NCBI RefSeq assembly: GCF_030652515.1
Contig: NZ_JAUSAR010000179.1
Span: 1 to 60,058, forward strand
DNA length: 60,058 nucleotides
Source: Aquabacterium sp.
GTDB taxonomy: Bacteria; Pseudomonadota; Gammaproteobacteria; Burkholderiales; Burkholderiaceae_C
Direction: 5' to 3'
Within the stretch, counting starts at the first letter, position 1; each line of letters begins with the position of its first letter. The notes under the pieces were generated by a model. The model saw only the letters and a program-made list of their open reading frames with translations, did not search any database and was not told the DNA's origin. Below, piece by piece: positions 9,492 to 17,969 of the stretch. A program made the translations under genes and the position numbers.

Positions 9492-10679
9492 ATGAGTTCG
9501 ATCAATGTGGTCCTATGTCAGGCAGTTCGAACCGCCATCGGGACTTTTGGCGGAACCCTCAAGGACATGCCCGCGCCTGATCTTGGTGCACTCGTGGTCA
9601 AACACTGCCTGGACAAGCTGGATCTGGGTGGTCGGCAGATCGACGGGCTGATCATGGGGCAAGTGATTCAAGCGGGCGGCAAGATGAATCCGGCACGCCA
9701 GGCGGGCATCTCCGCAGGCCTGTCGGCCAACGTCCCGGCGATGACCGTCAACCGTGTGTGCGGATCTGGCGCACAGGCCATCCTGAGCTCGGCCATGGAA
9801 ATCTGGGCGGGGGTCGGCAAGGCCTTCATCGCTGGTGGCATGGAGAACATGGACAGGGCGCCCTACCTGCTGCCGCAGGGAAGGTGGGGCGCGCGCATGG
9901 GCGATGTACCGCTGCTGGACAGCATGCTTCACGATGGTTTGCACGATGCCTTCAGTGGTCGGCATTCAGGATGGCATACCGAAGAGGTCGCGGCATTGCA
10001 CCACATCACCAGGGAAGCGCAGGACCAGTGGGCCCTGCGTTCACAGCAACGCTTCTCCACTGCGCAATCGCTTGGGAAGTTCGACACCGAGATCGTGCCT
10101 TTGCGCATTCCGGGCAAGAAAACCGAGGTGGTTTTCCAGAAGGATGAGCACAACCGGGCCGACTTGAGCCTGGAGATGCTGTCGAGGCTCAAACCGGCCT
10201 TCAAGGATGGTGGCACGATCACGGCGGGGAATGCGCCTGGTCTGAACTCTGGCGCCGCCGCGATGATCGTTGCGGAGAAAGGGTGGGCAGAGCAGGCAGC
10301 GCTCAGGCCAATGGCACGCCTGGCAGGGCATGGTGTGACTGCCCTGGAGCCAGGCTTGTTCGGACTGGGGCCGGTGGCGGCCATCCGGCTGGCCTTGGCC
10401 CGTGCTGGCTGGCGTCCGGAGGATGTGGACCGCTACGAGATCAACGAGGCGTTTGCCGCGGTCACGTTGGCCTGCATCAAGGAGCTCGAACTTCCGGCAG
10501 AGATCGTCAATGTGGAGGGCGGTGCCATCGCGCACGGGCATCCCATTGGTGCTACCGGGGCAGTGCTGGTGACCCGGCTGCTGCATGCCATGCAGCGGGA
10601 AGGGCTTCGGCGCGGTGTGGTGGCTCTGTGCATTGGCGGAGGCCAAGGCATAGCACTGGCGCTGGAGGCCATGGCCTGA
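9492..10679 (+). CDS. Acetyl-CoA acetyltransferase (thiolase)
   Basis: At 395 residues this is a full-length biosynthetic-type thiolase. The nucleophile cysteine is in VNRVCGSGAQA, the second motif is NEAFAAVTL, the catalytic histidine is in GGAIAHGHPIGATGA and the second cysteine in ALCIGGGQGIALALE. Thiolases of this class condense two acetyl-CoA to acetoacetyl-CoA, the first step of polyhydroxybutyrate synthesis, or run the reverse in fatty-acid breakdown. No reductase or synthase is beside it, so its pathway is not fixed by context, although a phasin gene lies at 49.8-50.3 kb. It may be co-transcribed with the small-protein pair upstream. Confidence 0.93.
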   Translation: MSSINVVLCQAVRTAIGTFGGTLKDMPAPDLGALVVKHCLDKLDLGGRQIDGLIMGQVIQAGGKMNPARQAGISAGLSANVPAMTVNRVCGSGAQAILSSAMEIWAGVGKAFIAGGMENMDRAPYLLPQGRWGARMGDVPLLDSMLHDGLHDAFSGRHSGWHTEEVAALHHITREAQDQWALRSQQRFSTAQSLGKFDTEIVPLRIPGKKTEVVFQKDEHNRADLSLEMLSRLKPAFKDGGTITAGNAPGLNSGAAAMIVAEKGWAEQAALRPMARLAGHGVTALEPGLFGLGPVAAIRLALARAGWRPEDVDRYEINEAFAAVTLACIKELELPAEIVNVEGGAIAHGHPIGATGAVLVTRLLHAMQREGLRRGVVALCIGGGQGIALALEAMA

Positions 10680-10688
10680 TCGTCGCTC

Positions 10689-12290
10689 GTGACAGCCATG
10701 GACCGCCTGGGGCAAGTTCCAGACCACGTGCTGGGGTTGCGGCGTCTTTTGGAGCGCAAGGCCGGGCATGCTGTGGAACTGCATGAAACGCACATCTCGT
10801 GGGTGCTGGTTGACGATGAATTCGCCTACAAGCTCAGAAAAAACATCAAACTGCCATTCGTGGATTTCAGCACACTGGCCGCCCGTCGAGAGGATTGCCA
10901 GAAGGAGGTGACGCTGAATCGCAGGTGGGCACCGAATTTCTACCTCGGGGTGGTCGAAGTCCATGGCAATGATGTGCTTCCGGGGTGGGATGGCCCCGGG
11001 CAGGTGGTCGATTTCGCCGTGCTCATGAGGCGGCTTCCCGAGGGATCGTTGCTGAAGGATCTGGTGGCCGCGTCTCGGATTAAAAGAGATGACATGGCAT
11101 CCCTGGCAAAGACCATCTCGGATGTCCATGAAGCAGCCCCCATCGCTGACATGTCGAGCCCGGCATCGTGCGCCAAGGGCGTGGGCGCCGCCTTGTCAAA
11201 CCTCCTGGATCAGCTGCAGCGCTCTCCACTGGACGATGCCGATGCCCGGCGTTTGGACGGCATCAGGGCCTGGGTGAAGGCTGAGTTGGCCCGCAGTTCG
11301 CCGTGGATTGAAGCAAGGGCATTGGGCGGCATGGTCAGGGACTGCCACGGCGATCTCCACCTCGGCAACATCGCCCGCACGAACGAAGGATGGCTGTTGT
11401 TCGATGGCCTGGAATTCGACGATGGATTGCGCAGGGCGGACGTCATGAGCGACCTGGCGTTCCTGACGATGGATCTGAAGGTTCACGGGTGCCAGGAGTT
11501 GGAGTTTGCTCTTCTGGATGGCTACCTGCAGCACACGGGGGACCATGAAGGCGTCAGACTCCTGCGTCTGTACGAAGTTCATCGGGCGCTTGTCCGCCTA
11601 TTGGTGGTCAGAATGCGGGGGCTGAACGCTGGCCTGTCGTCTGGCGATGCCTATCTTTCATTCATCACGGCTTCCATGGAGAGGGGGGTTGCGAGCCAGC
11701 CTTGCCTCGTGCTCATGCATGGTCTGTCCGGATCGGGTAAATCGAAACTCTCGGCTGACATCGCCGTCAGCTTGCCAGCGGTGCGCGCTCGTTCAGATGT
11801 GGAGCGCAAACGCCTCTTCGGCCTCACCGAACTTGCTGATTCAAAGGCCAGCCATCTTGACATCTATTCAGCGCATGCCAACGAGCGAACCTTGAAGCGA
11901 CTGGCCGACTGCGCAGAGTGGGCGCTGCAAGGAGGTTGGTCTTTCGTGGCCGACGCTACCTTCCTGCTGCAGGCGGATCGCGATTGTTTCAGAGCGCTTG
12001 CTCAGCGGACGCAATGCGGCTTCACCATCGTGCATTGCGAGGCCGAACTGGATACTCTTTGCCGAAGAACACGCGCGCGCGGCGAGGCGGCAAAGGATGC
12101 ATCGGAAGCGACAGAGTCCGTGATCTGGCACCAGATCGCGTCTGCCGAACACTTGCGCCCAGATGAGCTTGAGTGCGCACTGACAGTCTGTACCGAACGG
12201 CAGATCAGTTCAGCGGGTATCGCGGCAATCTGTCAGGCAATTCATGTGAGATGGTTCGTCCTTGAATGCAGGGATTTGCATCAGCCCTAG
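10689..12290 (+). CDS. Fusion of an aminoglycoside-phosphotransferase-like domain and a P-loop kinase domain
   Basis: This 533-residue protein joins two domains. The N-terminal half is APH-like, with the catalytic loop CHGDLHLGNIA and the metal-binding FDGLEFDDGLR. The C-terminal part from about residue 335 is a P-loop kinase with Walker A HGLSGSGKSKL and an acidic strand SFVADATFL. The same fusion is known as a conserved bacterial protein of unresolved substrate, so antibiotic resistance should not be inferred. It starts 9 bp after the thiolase stop with GTG; an ATG at 10698 is also possible. Its last bases overlap the convergent gene at 12287 by 4 bp. Confidence 0.85.
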   Translation: MTAMDRLGQVPDHVLGLRRLLERKAGHAVELHETHISWVLVDDEFAYKLRKNIKLPFVDFSTLAARREDCQKEVTLNRRWAPNFYLGVVEVHGNDVLPGWDGPGQVVDFAVLMRRLPEGSLLKDLVAASRIKRDDMASLAKTISDVHEAAPIADMSSPASCAKGVGAALSNLLDQLQRSPLDDADARRLDGIRAWVKAELARSSPWIEARALGGMVRDCHGDLHLGNIARTNEGWLLFDGLEFDDGLRRADVMSDLAFLTMDLKVHGCQELEFALLDGYLQHTGDHEGVRLLRLYEVHRALVRLLVVRMRGLNAGLSSGDAYLSFITASMERGVASQPCLVLMHGLSGSGKSKLSADIAVSLPAVRARSDVERKRLFGLTELADSKASHLDIYSAHANERTLKRLADCAEWALQGGWSFVADATFLLQADRDCFRALAQRTQCGFTIVHCEAELDTLCRRTRARGEAAKDASEATESVIWHQIASAEHLRPDELECALTVCTERQISSAGIAAICQAIHVRWFVLECRDLHQP

Positions 12291-12919
12291 GATGTCCGAA
12301 GGCGGGTCCATTCAGGTGCAATACCTTGGACCTGGGGATTGGATCGCGATGGCCCGCCGACCTTGGAGAGCAACTTGCGATTCATCGGGCGCATGGCCTT
12401 GATCGCGCTGCCGAATGCCTGAATCCGAGCCTCCGTTCCGATGAACTCAAGCTCGATGGGGCGAAGCCACATCCCTAGTACCGGATACCGGCCTGTCCAA
12501 TGGGCCACTCTTTCAGCCCCTTCGTGGCAGATGACCTCGCTCTGGAGCGTGAGCAGAATGATATCGGCCCTGAAGTCTTGAAGGCTTGAAAGAAGCCTGC
12601 ACATCGGCCCACCCGCACGGTAGGTCGATGCGGGAGCGACCAGTACGACCGCGTCGAACCCATCAGCCGCAGGGCCTGAATAAACAATGGGCTTGAACTT
12701 GCTGGCGTTAGAGGCCATCAGATCCCATAAGCTTGCGCCCCAGCTGGAGGAGGGCGCCGCTGCATGCACCTTGGCCATTGCCCACCCTTGTCGATCGCAC
12801 AGTATCCGAGCTGCTTGCAGGCTGGCCTGTTGATCGGCGTAGGCTATGACGAGAATATTGTCCTTGGGCCGACAGACGGTCACTACATTGCCAGAGACTG
12901 TGACGCGTGAATGATTCAT
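12287..12919 (-). CDS. Flavodoxin-like protein
   Basis: The 210-residue protein opens with a short leader, then KDNILVIAYADQQASLQAAR, which has the beta1-loop-alpha1 shape of a flavodoxin phosphate loop, although the usual Ser/Thr-rich loop is altered. Later segments (DAVVLVAPASTYRAGGPMCR) match the flavodoxin strand and loop that hold the FMN ring. FMN binding is uncertain. It may serve redox stress. It is divergent from the DUF883 gene, with two FNR-like sites in the gap. Confidence 0.65.
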   Translation of the reverse strand: MNHSRVTVSGNVVTVCRPKDNILVIAYADQQASLQAARILCDRQGWAMAKVHAAAPSSSWGASLWDLMASNASKFKPIVYSGPAADGFDAVVLVAPASTYRAGGPMCRLLSSLQDFRADIILLTLQSEVICHEGAERVAHWTGRYPVLGMWLRPIELEFIGTEARIQAFGSAIKAMRPMNRKLLSKVGGPSRSNPQVQGIAPEWTRLRTS

Positions 12920-13135
12920 TGGAAAACCTCCCTCAGGTCAGTGTGGCTAGTGCATCAAGCCTCTTGAAAATCCAAATCCAAGCCATTTCAAGGGCTCTTG
13001 CAATGCCGCCACTACCGAAGAATGCGCGCAAAATGGCAAGAAATCCATCGCTGGATGGTGTGGCGCTTGCGCAATGTCAACTCAGCTTGAGTCACGCAGT
13101 GTGGGCACGTTCATGTGCTTTCTTGTTCGCGCCGA

Positions 13136-13149
13136 TTGATCATCGTCAA
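13136..13149 (+). promoter_or_regulatory. FNR/ANR-type box before the DUF883 gene
   Basis: TTGATcatcGTCAA fits the consensus exactly (RTCAA right half). It lies 77-90 bp before the ATG at 13226. A weaker half-match, TTGCGcaatGTCAA at 13067-13080, is nearer the divergent flavodoxin-like gene. The remaining sequence of this 306-bp gap shows nothing else I can name. Confidence 0.65.
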
Positions 13150-13225
13150 GTGCTGCTTGTGCATCAATGCCTAGCATCTTCTCCAGGTCGGCACATTGAC
13201 CGGACCTCCAATCTGAGGATGCGAA

Positions 13226-13546
13226 ATGATGAACTCTCATATCGATGCGACTCATGTGATGAACCAAATGTCGAAAGGCCTGCGTCGCATGGTTGACGAA
13301 GCCGAAGACATGGTGAAAACAGCCGCCAACACCGGAGATGCCAAGTTGGACGCGGCACGTGAAAAAATGCAGGAACAGTTGCACCTCATGCGCCGCCAGC
13401 TGGAGGAAGTTGAAGACAGCCTGGGCGACAACATCAAGCGGGCCGCACGGGCAACCCATGAACAAGTCCATGATCACCCTTATGCGACGGCTGGCATCTT
13501 CGGCTTGATTGGCTTGGCGGCGGGCTTCATGTTGGCGCGTCGCTGA
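13226..13546 (+). CDS. DUF883 family membrane-anchored protein (YqjD/ElaB-like)
   Basis: The 106-residue protein is helical, with a charged amphipathic middle (LDAAREKMQEQLHLMRRQLEEVEDS) of coiled-coil character shared by DUF883 proteins. It closes with HDHPYATAGIFGLIGLAAGFMLARR, the family's C-terminal transmembrane helix with a glycine pattern. YqjD and ElaB of E. coli are inner-membrane proteins that bind ribosomes in stationary phase. A GAGGA site precedes the ATG. An FNR box upstream links the gene to the island's putative oxygen control. Confidence 0.88.
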   Translation: MMNSHIDATHVMNQMSKGLRRMVDEAEDMVKTAANTGDAKLDAAREKMQEQLHLMRRQLEEVEDSLGDNIKRAARATHEQVHDHPYATAGIFGLIGLAAGFMLARR

Positions 13547-13706
13547 TGGGTTTGAAGGCTTTGACTGAGCAAGATAGTGGCCCACCGGCATCAGGGACGG
13601 TGGCAGCAGGCTTGACTCATGGGGCAAGCATGGAGAATGCGGTTGACATGGGATGTCCCTGACTAATGGCTCATGGAAGGAAACTGCAAGCGATGACCGC
13701 CCTGGC

Positions 13707-14498
13707 TCAGTCCAATGCCCAGAGTGCTTCGAGCTTGATGGGGTCGAGCCACCGAATGGCCTCTTCAAAGGTGGACACCACGCCATAACGTTCGAGGCGT
13801 TTGAGTTGGGTCTTCAGCACCTCCCTGTCCAAGGCAAGCCACGTGGCCACGTTTGAAACTGGCATGACCAAGGCAATGGCCCCATCGGAATCCATCATCG
13901 CGGGCTTGAACTCAGCCAGACTGGCCAGATAGGACAGGCCCGCAACGGTCCGGGCAAAGGCTGGCAAATCACGGAGGCGGTACGAAACCCGCCAATCCCT
14001 GAGGAGTGCGGCGCCAGCCGTTCGCATGAGTAGATCGTTGATCAATGTGGTTGATGGGGCCATGGCCTGAAGCGCGATTGACGAAGGGCCACACCTTGCA
14101 CCCGATTTGACATCGGATGCTTGCTGGCGCGCGAGCACGCCGCTCAGGATGACGAATGCCTGCTCACTATGTTTGCCCGGCTCATAAAGTAGGGCACCAG
14201 CGTCCAACTGCATTTCATTGCACGGCAAAGTGATCGAAGCGTCACACGAGATGTCGCAGGACCCGAGTCCCAGGGCCATCAGCAGATCGCGAATGCTGAT
14301 CTGCTGGGTGATGACACGGTTTGCATTGACGGGAGCTTGCAGGATGGCTGCGCACTGTCCCCTCAGTTTTGTGGCTTGGGCCTCGCGGCCTTGTGCAATT
14401 TTGGCCTCTGGGTAACCGTGCTTGAGCAGCGCCAGGCCATACTGCGGAGCATTGAGGCGGGCGCGGGTGCTTCTGCTGTCAGTGGTTGGGTTGGTCAT
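13707..14498 (-). CDS. Divergent Crp/Fnr-like regulator
   Basis: The 263-residue protein resembles the Crp/Fnr fold weakly. A cyclic-nucleotide-like beta-roll fragment reads LDAGALLYEPGKHSEQAFVI followed by LSGVLARQQ, and the C-terminal region (VSNVATWLALDREVLKTQLK then RLERYGVV) matches the winged-helix recognition helix. A cysteine group CDISCDASITLPC precedes the roll, with a further cysteine in GARCGP; spacing differs from the Fnr iron-sulfur motif. It could be an oxygen or redox regulator of the island. The gene follows the FixJ-like gene on the same strand after 102 bp. Confidence 0.6.
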   Translation of the reverse strand: MTNPTTDSRSTRARLNAPQYGLALLKHGYPEAKIAQGREAQATKLRGQCAAILQAPVNANRVITQQISIRDLLMALGLGSCDISCDASITLPCNEMQLDAGALLYEPGKHSEQAFVILSGVLARQQASDVKSGARCGPSSIALQAMAPSTTLINDLLMRTAGAALLRDWRVSYRLRDLPAFARTVAGLSYLASLAEFKPAMMDSDGAIALVMPVSNVATWLALDREVLKTQLKRLERYGVVSTFEEAIRWLDPIKLEALWALD

Positions 14499-14600
14499 GG
14501 CGCATCCAAGTTTTTCTGTCAGATGCGATTTGGCGTTTTTTGTGAATTATTTGGCAGTCGTTCACCCACGTAGGTGCTGGCACGTAGGCATGCCGCTTTG

Positions 14601-15215
14601 TCAGACCTTGGTGTGGCCGCAGTCCTTGGCCAGCGCGGCCAACTCAAGCACCGTCGCAGTGTTCGTCTTGAGCAAGATGCGCGATCTGTGCACCTCGACT
14701 GTTCGATGGCTGATGCCCAAGGTGCGTGCGATCTCCTTGTTGGGCACGCCATTGATGGCCAATGCCAGCACATCGCGTTCCCTCTCGCTCAAACGCGCAA
14801 ACACCTGCCGCTTGGCCCGCAACTCTTCCTCCTGGCACCTTTGCTCTGTGTCAACCTCCATGGCGCGAGCCACGCGCTCCAGCAGTTTTCCACCCTCGAT
14901 CGGCTTGGTCAGGAAGTCCAGCGCCCCGGCCTGGATGGTGCGAACGGTGGTCGGTATGTCGCCATGGGCGGAGAGGAAGATGATCGGGATGCCAGCTCCA
15001 CGCTGATTCAGCTCAGCCTGCAGCTGGGCACCTTGCATGCCCGGCAATCTGAGGTCAAGCAGCAAGCAACCTGGATGCGCGGGGTCAAGCGTCTGAAGAT
15101 AGCCTTCGGCGCTGGAAAAGCTCTGAACCCGATAGCCTGCGGTCTCCAGCAAGAAGCCAAGGCCATCCCTGACCGCGTCGTCGTCGTCAACAATGAAGAC
15201 GGTTGGCGCTTTCAT
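14601..15215 (-). CDS. FixJ-family response regulator
   Basis: The 204-residue protein has a receiver domain (VFIVDDDDAVRDGL, phospho-acceptor in LLLDLRLPGMQG, conserved Lys in FLTKPIEGG) and a LuxR-type helix-turn-helix (LSERERDVLALAINGVPNKE through ISHRTVEVHRSRI). This is the FixJ/TodT/StyR layout. It is the partner of the multi-PAS kinase directly upstream: its ATG overlaps the kinase stop codon by 4 bases. The pair is likely a sensor of redox, oxygen or aromatic signals. Confidence 0.93.
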   Translation of the reverse strand: MKAPTVFIVDDDDAVRDGLGFLLETAGYRVQSFSSAEGYLQTLDPAHPGCLLLDLRLPGMQGAQLQAELNQRGAGIPIIFLSAHGDIPTTVRTIQAGALDFLTKPIEGGKLLERVARAMEVDTEQRCQEEELRAKRQVFARLSERERDVLALAINGVPNKEIARTLGISHRTVEVHRSRILLKTNTATVLELAALAKDCGHTKV

Positions 15216-17428
15216 GAAGCGAGCGGCAGAGTGAACCGAAACGTGGCTCCGGCCTGCCCGGCGTCCTCATGCCAGAGTTGGCCTCCGTTGGCCGCGATCA
15301 AGGCACGGCTCACAGCCAAGCCCATGCCGAGGCCATTGTCCTTGGTGGTGAAGAACGGCTCGAACGCCTCTCGGGCAATCGCGGCATTGAGGCCTGGGCC
15401 GCTGTCCTGCACGGTGACCACCGCCATGCTGCGCAGCGACGTGGTTGAAACACCAATGGTGATGGCTTTGAGATCAACACCAGCGCCTTGCATGGCCTCG
15501 ACGGAGTTGGACAGCAGGTTGACAAGAACTCTCTCGACTTGCATGCGAGAGGCCAGGGCAGGCTTCAAGCCAGGTTCAAGCAAGGTGTTGAACTTGATGC
15601 CTGGCTCGTTTCTGGCCTGCACGCTGGCAATGGCCTCTTCCACGACTGCATTGATGTCAAAAGCCTCGATCTGCGGTGCGCCTTTGTACAGGAACTGCAT
15701 CAACTCGCGCATCACGTCGCCAGCGCGCTGGGTTTGCTTGGCCGCGCTTTCAAGCGCGTGCCGCATGAGTTCGGCCTTCGGGTTGTCGGCATGGAGCAGG
15801 CGCAGGGCCGCTGCGGTGTAGGAGGCTACCGCGTTCAACGGTTGATTCAGGTCATGAGCAATCGCGGCTGCCGTTTGCGTGGCGACTTGCAGAGCCATGA
15901 CCTGCTCGAACTCGCCGCGCAATCGGCGCAAGGCGTTTTCAGCCCGCTTGCGGTCATCGATGTCTTCCACAACGGCAATGAAGTAATTTGCTTGGCCATC
16001 GATTTTTCTTGCCAGAGAAACGGTGAGGCGAATCCACACGGCCACGCCATCCTGGCGTATACAGCGCTTGTCCAAGGCGTACTGCTCGATCTCACTGTCC
16101 AGAAGCGCCTGTACCCGCGCAAGATCGAGCGCCAGGTCATCTGGATGGGTGATGGACTGGAATGTTCTTCTGGTCAGTTGTTCTCGGCTGTAACCGACAA
16201 TGTCGCAGAGTTTCTGATTCACCCGGAGCCAGTGCCCGTCGAGCGCGACGTGCCCCATGCCCACCGCCGCTTGCTCGAAAGCTTCCCGGAACCGCTGTTC
16301 GCTTTGAGCAATGGACTCACGGTCTCGAATGCGATCGGAGATATCTTCGGTGAAGATGACAATGCCGCCAATGCCGCCATCGACGTCGATCCACGGGCGG
16401 GCTTCCCAGCGCAGCCATTGGGTCATGCCGTTGACACGATCAAATCGGTCTTCCTCCATGCGCTCAACCTGGCCTGACAGGCATCGTTGATGGATGGCTT
16501 TCCAAGCGTCGCTGATTTCTGGGAAAACCTCGTAATGATTGAGCCCAACGATGTCCTTTCCTTCCAGTCCATAGTCGAGTAGCCACCGATTGCTCACGGC
16601 CAGGTAATTCATGTTGGAATCGAACATGGCCAGCGCCACCGGCGAGTGCTCGATGAAAAGACGAAGCTGGGCTTCTCTGCGCCGCAACGAATCATCGGCC
16701 CTCTTCGAGGCGGTGATGTCATCCTTGATCGCCGCGAAATGGGTGATCACCCCCTCTTCATCGCGGATGGGCGAAATGATCGTCTTCTCCCAAAAAAGGG
16801 AGCCATCTTTGCGTCGATTGTGGAACTCCCCATGCCAGACTTCACCTTTGTTGATGGTCTGCCAAAGCAGTTGGTACTCTTCTTTCGAGGTGTGTCCCGA
16901 TTTGAGAAAGTTGGGAGGTTGGCCCATCACTTCCGCCGCGCTGTAGCCAGTGGTTTTTTCAAAACTGGGGTTCACATACTCGATGAGACCCTGTAGGTCT
17001 GTGATCACGATGGCGCTGGCCGTCTGTTCAACCACGCGGGAGAACTTGCGCAACGCTTCCCCGGTTCGTCTCCGTTCGGTGATATCGACGATGCAGGCCA
17101 GCATGCGCTTGCCCGCAATGGGTGACAAGCTGACCTCCGCGGCAAATTCACTTCCATCGCGGCGATAGCCCGGGGTTTCGAGCCCGCGACCCATCTGGCG
17201 CGGGGTGGGGAAGGCTTGGTACTGGCTGCGAAGGTCCCGGTGGCGGGAGCGCAGGCGGGGCGGAATCAAGTCCTCAACCCGCAGGCCGAGCAGTTCACTC
17301 TCCGTGCACCGAAAGAGTCGACCTGCAGCGGCATTGACGCTGATAATCCCGCCAGTGTGGTCGACCACCATCATGGCATCGACCACTGCCTGTATCAGGG
17401 TCTCATAGTCCGGATCGCCCATGGCCAC
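15212..17428 (-). CDS. Multi-PAS sensor histidine kinase (FixL-like)
   Basis: The 738-residue kinase has no clear membrane span. It carries four PAS domains (about residues 5-125, 130-250, 255-370 and 380-500), then a histidine-kinase domain with the H-box IAHDLNQPLNAVASYTA and ATPase boxes LLSNSVEAMQ, VQDSGPGLNAA and NGLGMGLAVSRALI. HDLNQPL is typical of FixL/TodS-type kinases that partner FixJ-family regulators. His63 in PAS1 aligns with the FixL haem histidine, but the FixL distal arginine position holds leucine, so haem binding is uncertain. An FNR-type box lies 65 bp upstream. Confidence 0.92.
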   Translation of the reverse strand: MAMGDPDYETLIQAVVDAMMVVDHTGGIISVNAAAGRLFRCTESELLGLRVEDLIPPRLRSRHRDLRSQYQAFPTPRQMGRGLETPGYRRDGSEFAAEVSLSPIAGKRMLACIVDITERRRTGEALRKFSRVVEQTASAIVITDLQGLIEYVNPSFEKTTGYSAAEVMGQPPNFLKSGHTSKEEYQLLWQTINKGEVWHGEFHNRRKDGSLFWEKTIISPIRDEEGVITHFAAIKDDITASKRADDSLRRREAQLRLFIEHSPVALAMFDSNMNYLAVSNRWLLDYGLEGKDIVGLNHYEVFPEISDAWKAIHQRCLSGQVERMEEDRFDRVNGMTQWLRWEARPWIDVDGGIGGIVIFTEDISDRIRDRESIAQSEQRFREAFEQAAVGMGHVALDGHWLRVNQKLCDIVGYSREQLTRRTFQSITHPDDLALDLARVQALLDSEIEQYALDKRCIRQDGVAVWIRLTVSLARKIDGQANYFIAVVEDIDDRKRAENALRRLRGEFEQVMALQVATQTAAAIAHDLNQPLNAVASYTAAALRLLHADNPKAELMRHALESAAKQTQRAGDVMRELMQFLYKGAPQIEAFDINAVVEEAIASVQARNEPGIKFNTLLEPGLKPALASRMQVERVLVNLLSNSVEAMQGAGVDLKAITIGVSTTSLRSMAVVTVQDSGPGLNAAIAREAFEPFFTTKDNGLGMGLAVSRALIAANGGQLWHEDAGQAGATFRFTLPLAS

Positions 17429-17492
17429 CTACCATCAAAGCTAGCGCTCACGCGCGATGGTCAGGACCTTAGCGACCCCTCAATCCACAGCC

Positions 17493-17506
17493 TTGATCTG
17501 AGTCAA
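17493..17506 (-). promoter_or_regulatory. FNR/ANR-type box before the FixL-like kinase
   Basis: TTGATctgaGTCAA fits the consensus. It lies between the Hsp20 stop codon and the kinase ATG (17428), 65-78 bp upstream of that start, so it could start a transcript for the kinase-FixJ pair. Confidence 0.65.
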
Positions 17507-17518
17507 GAATGCCTCAGC

Positions 17519-17896
17519 TCACTGGATGAGGATCTGGTGTCCGGCGTCGGCGTCGAGTTTAGGCAAGGTCAGCAGCAAAACGCCATCCTTCAGCTTGGCC
17601 TCCACGCCTTTTCTGTCCACCTCGTGAGCCAGCGAAAAGCTCCTCGAAATGCTGCCGTGAAAAGTTTCCTTGACCAGAAGCTTGTTGCCCTTTCCTTCCT
17701 TCTCCTCGTTCTTGTTGACTTCGGCTGAAATGGAAACAAGGTTGCCGTTGATGCTGACGCGAATGTCGTCCTTCTTGATGCCTGGCATCTCTGCCGAGAC
17801 GAGGTATTGCTTGTCGTTCTCACGAACATCGATGCGAATCTCGTTAACAGCAAATGGCGTGGCGAACGTTGGCGCCTGGAAGAGCCGATGGAACAC
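17519..17896 (-). CDS. Hsp20 / alpha-crystallin small heat shock protein
   Basis: The 125-residue protein is an alpha-crystallin domain (AVNEIRIDVRENDKQYLVSA to the end). It contains EMPGIKKDDIRVSINGN and the GVLLLTLPKL strand, which are the family hallmarks, but little N-terminal arm. Small heat shock proteins are ATP-independent holdases for unfolding proteins in the cytoplasm. A GTG at 17896 is the start; the frame has a stop about 14 codons upstream and no ATG between. It lies 73 bp after the PaaK-like gene on the same strand. Confidence 0.92.
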   Translation of the reverse strand: MFHRLFQAPTFATPFAVNEIRIDVRENDKQYLVSAEMPGIKKDDIRVSINGNLVSISAEVNKNEEKEGKGNKLLVKETFHGSISRSFSLAHEVDRKGVEAKLKDGVLLLTLPKLDADAGHQILIQ

Positions 17897-17969
17897 CTTA
17901 GGAATGAAATCGTCGGTCCGACCACCAGGGGCAGTCTATGAATTTCTTGGCTGCATCATTTGCGCGAAA

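Noticed and set aside
15212..17428. Calling the PAS kinase a haem FixL
   Set aside because: The histidine aligns, but the FixL distal arginine position is leucine and this PAS form is common in non-haem proteins.
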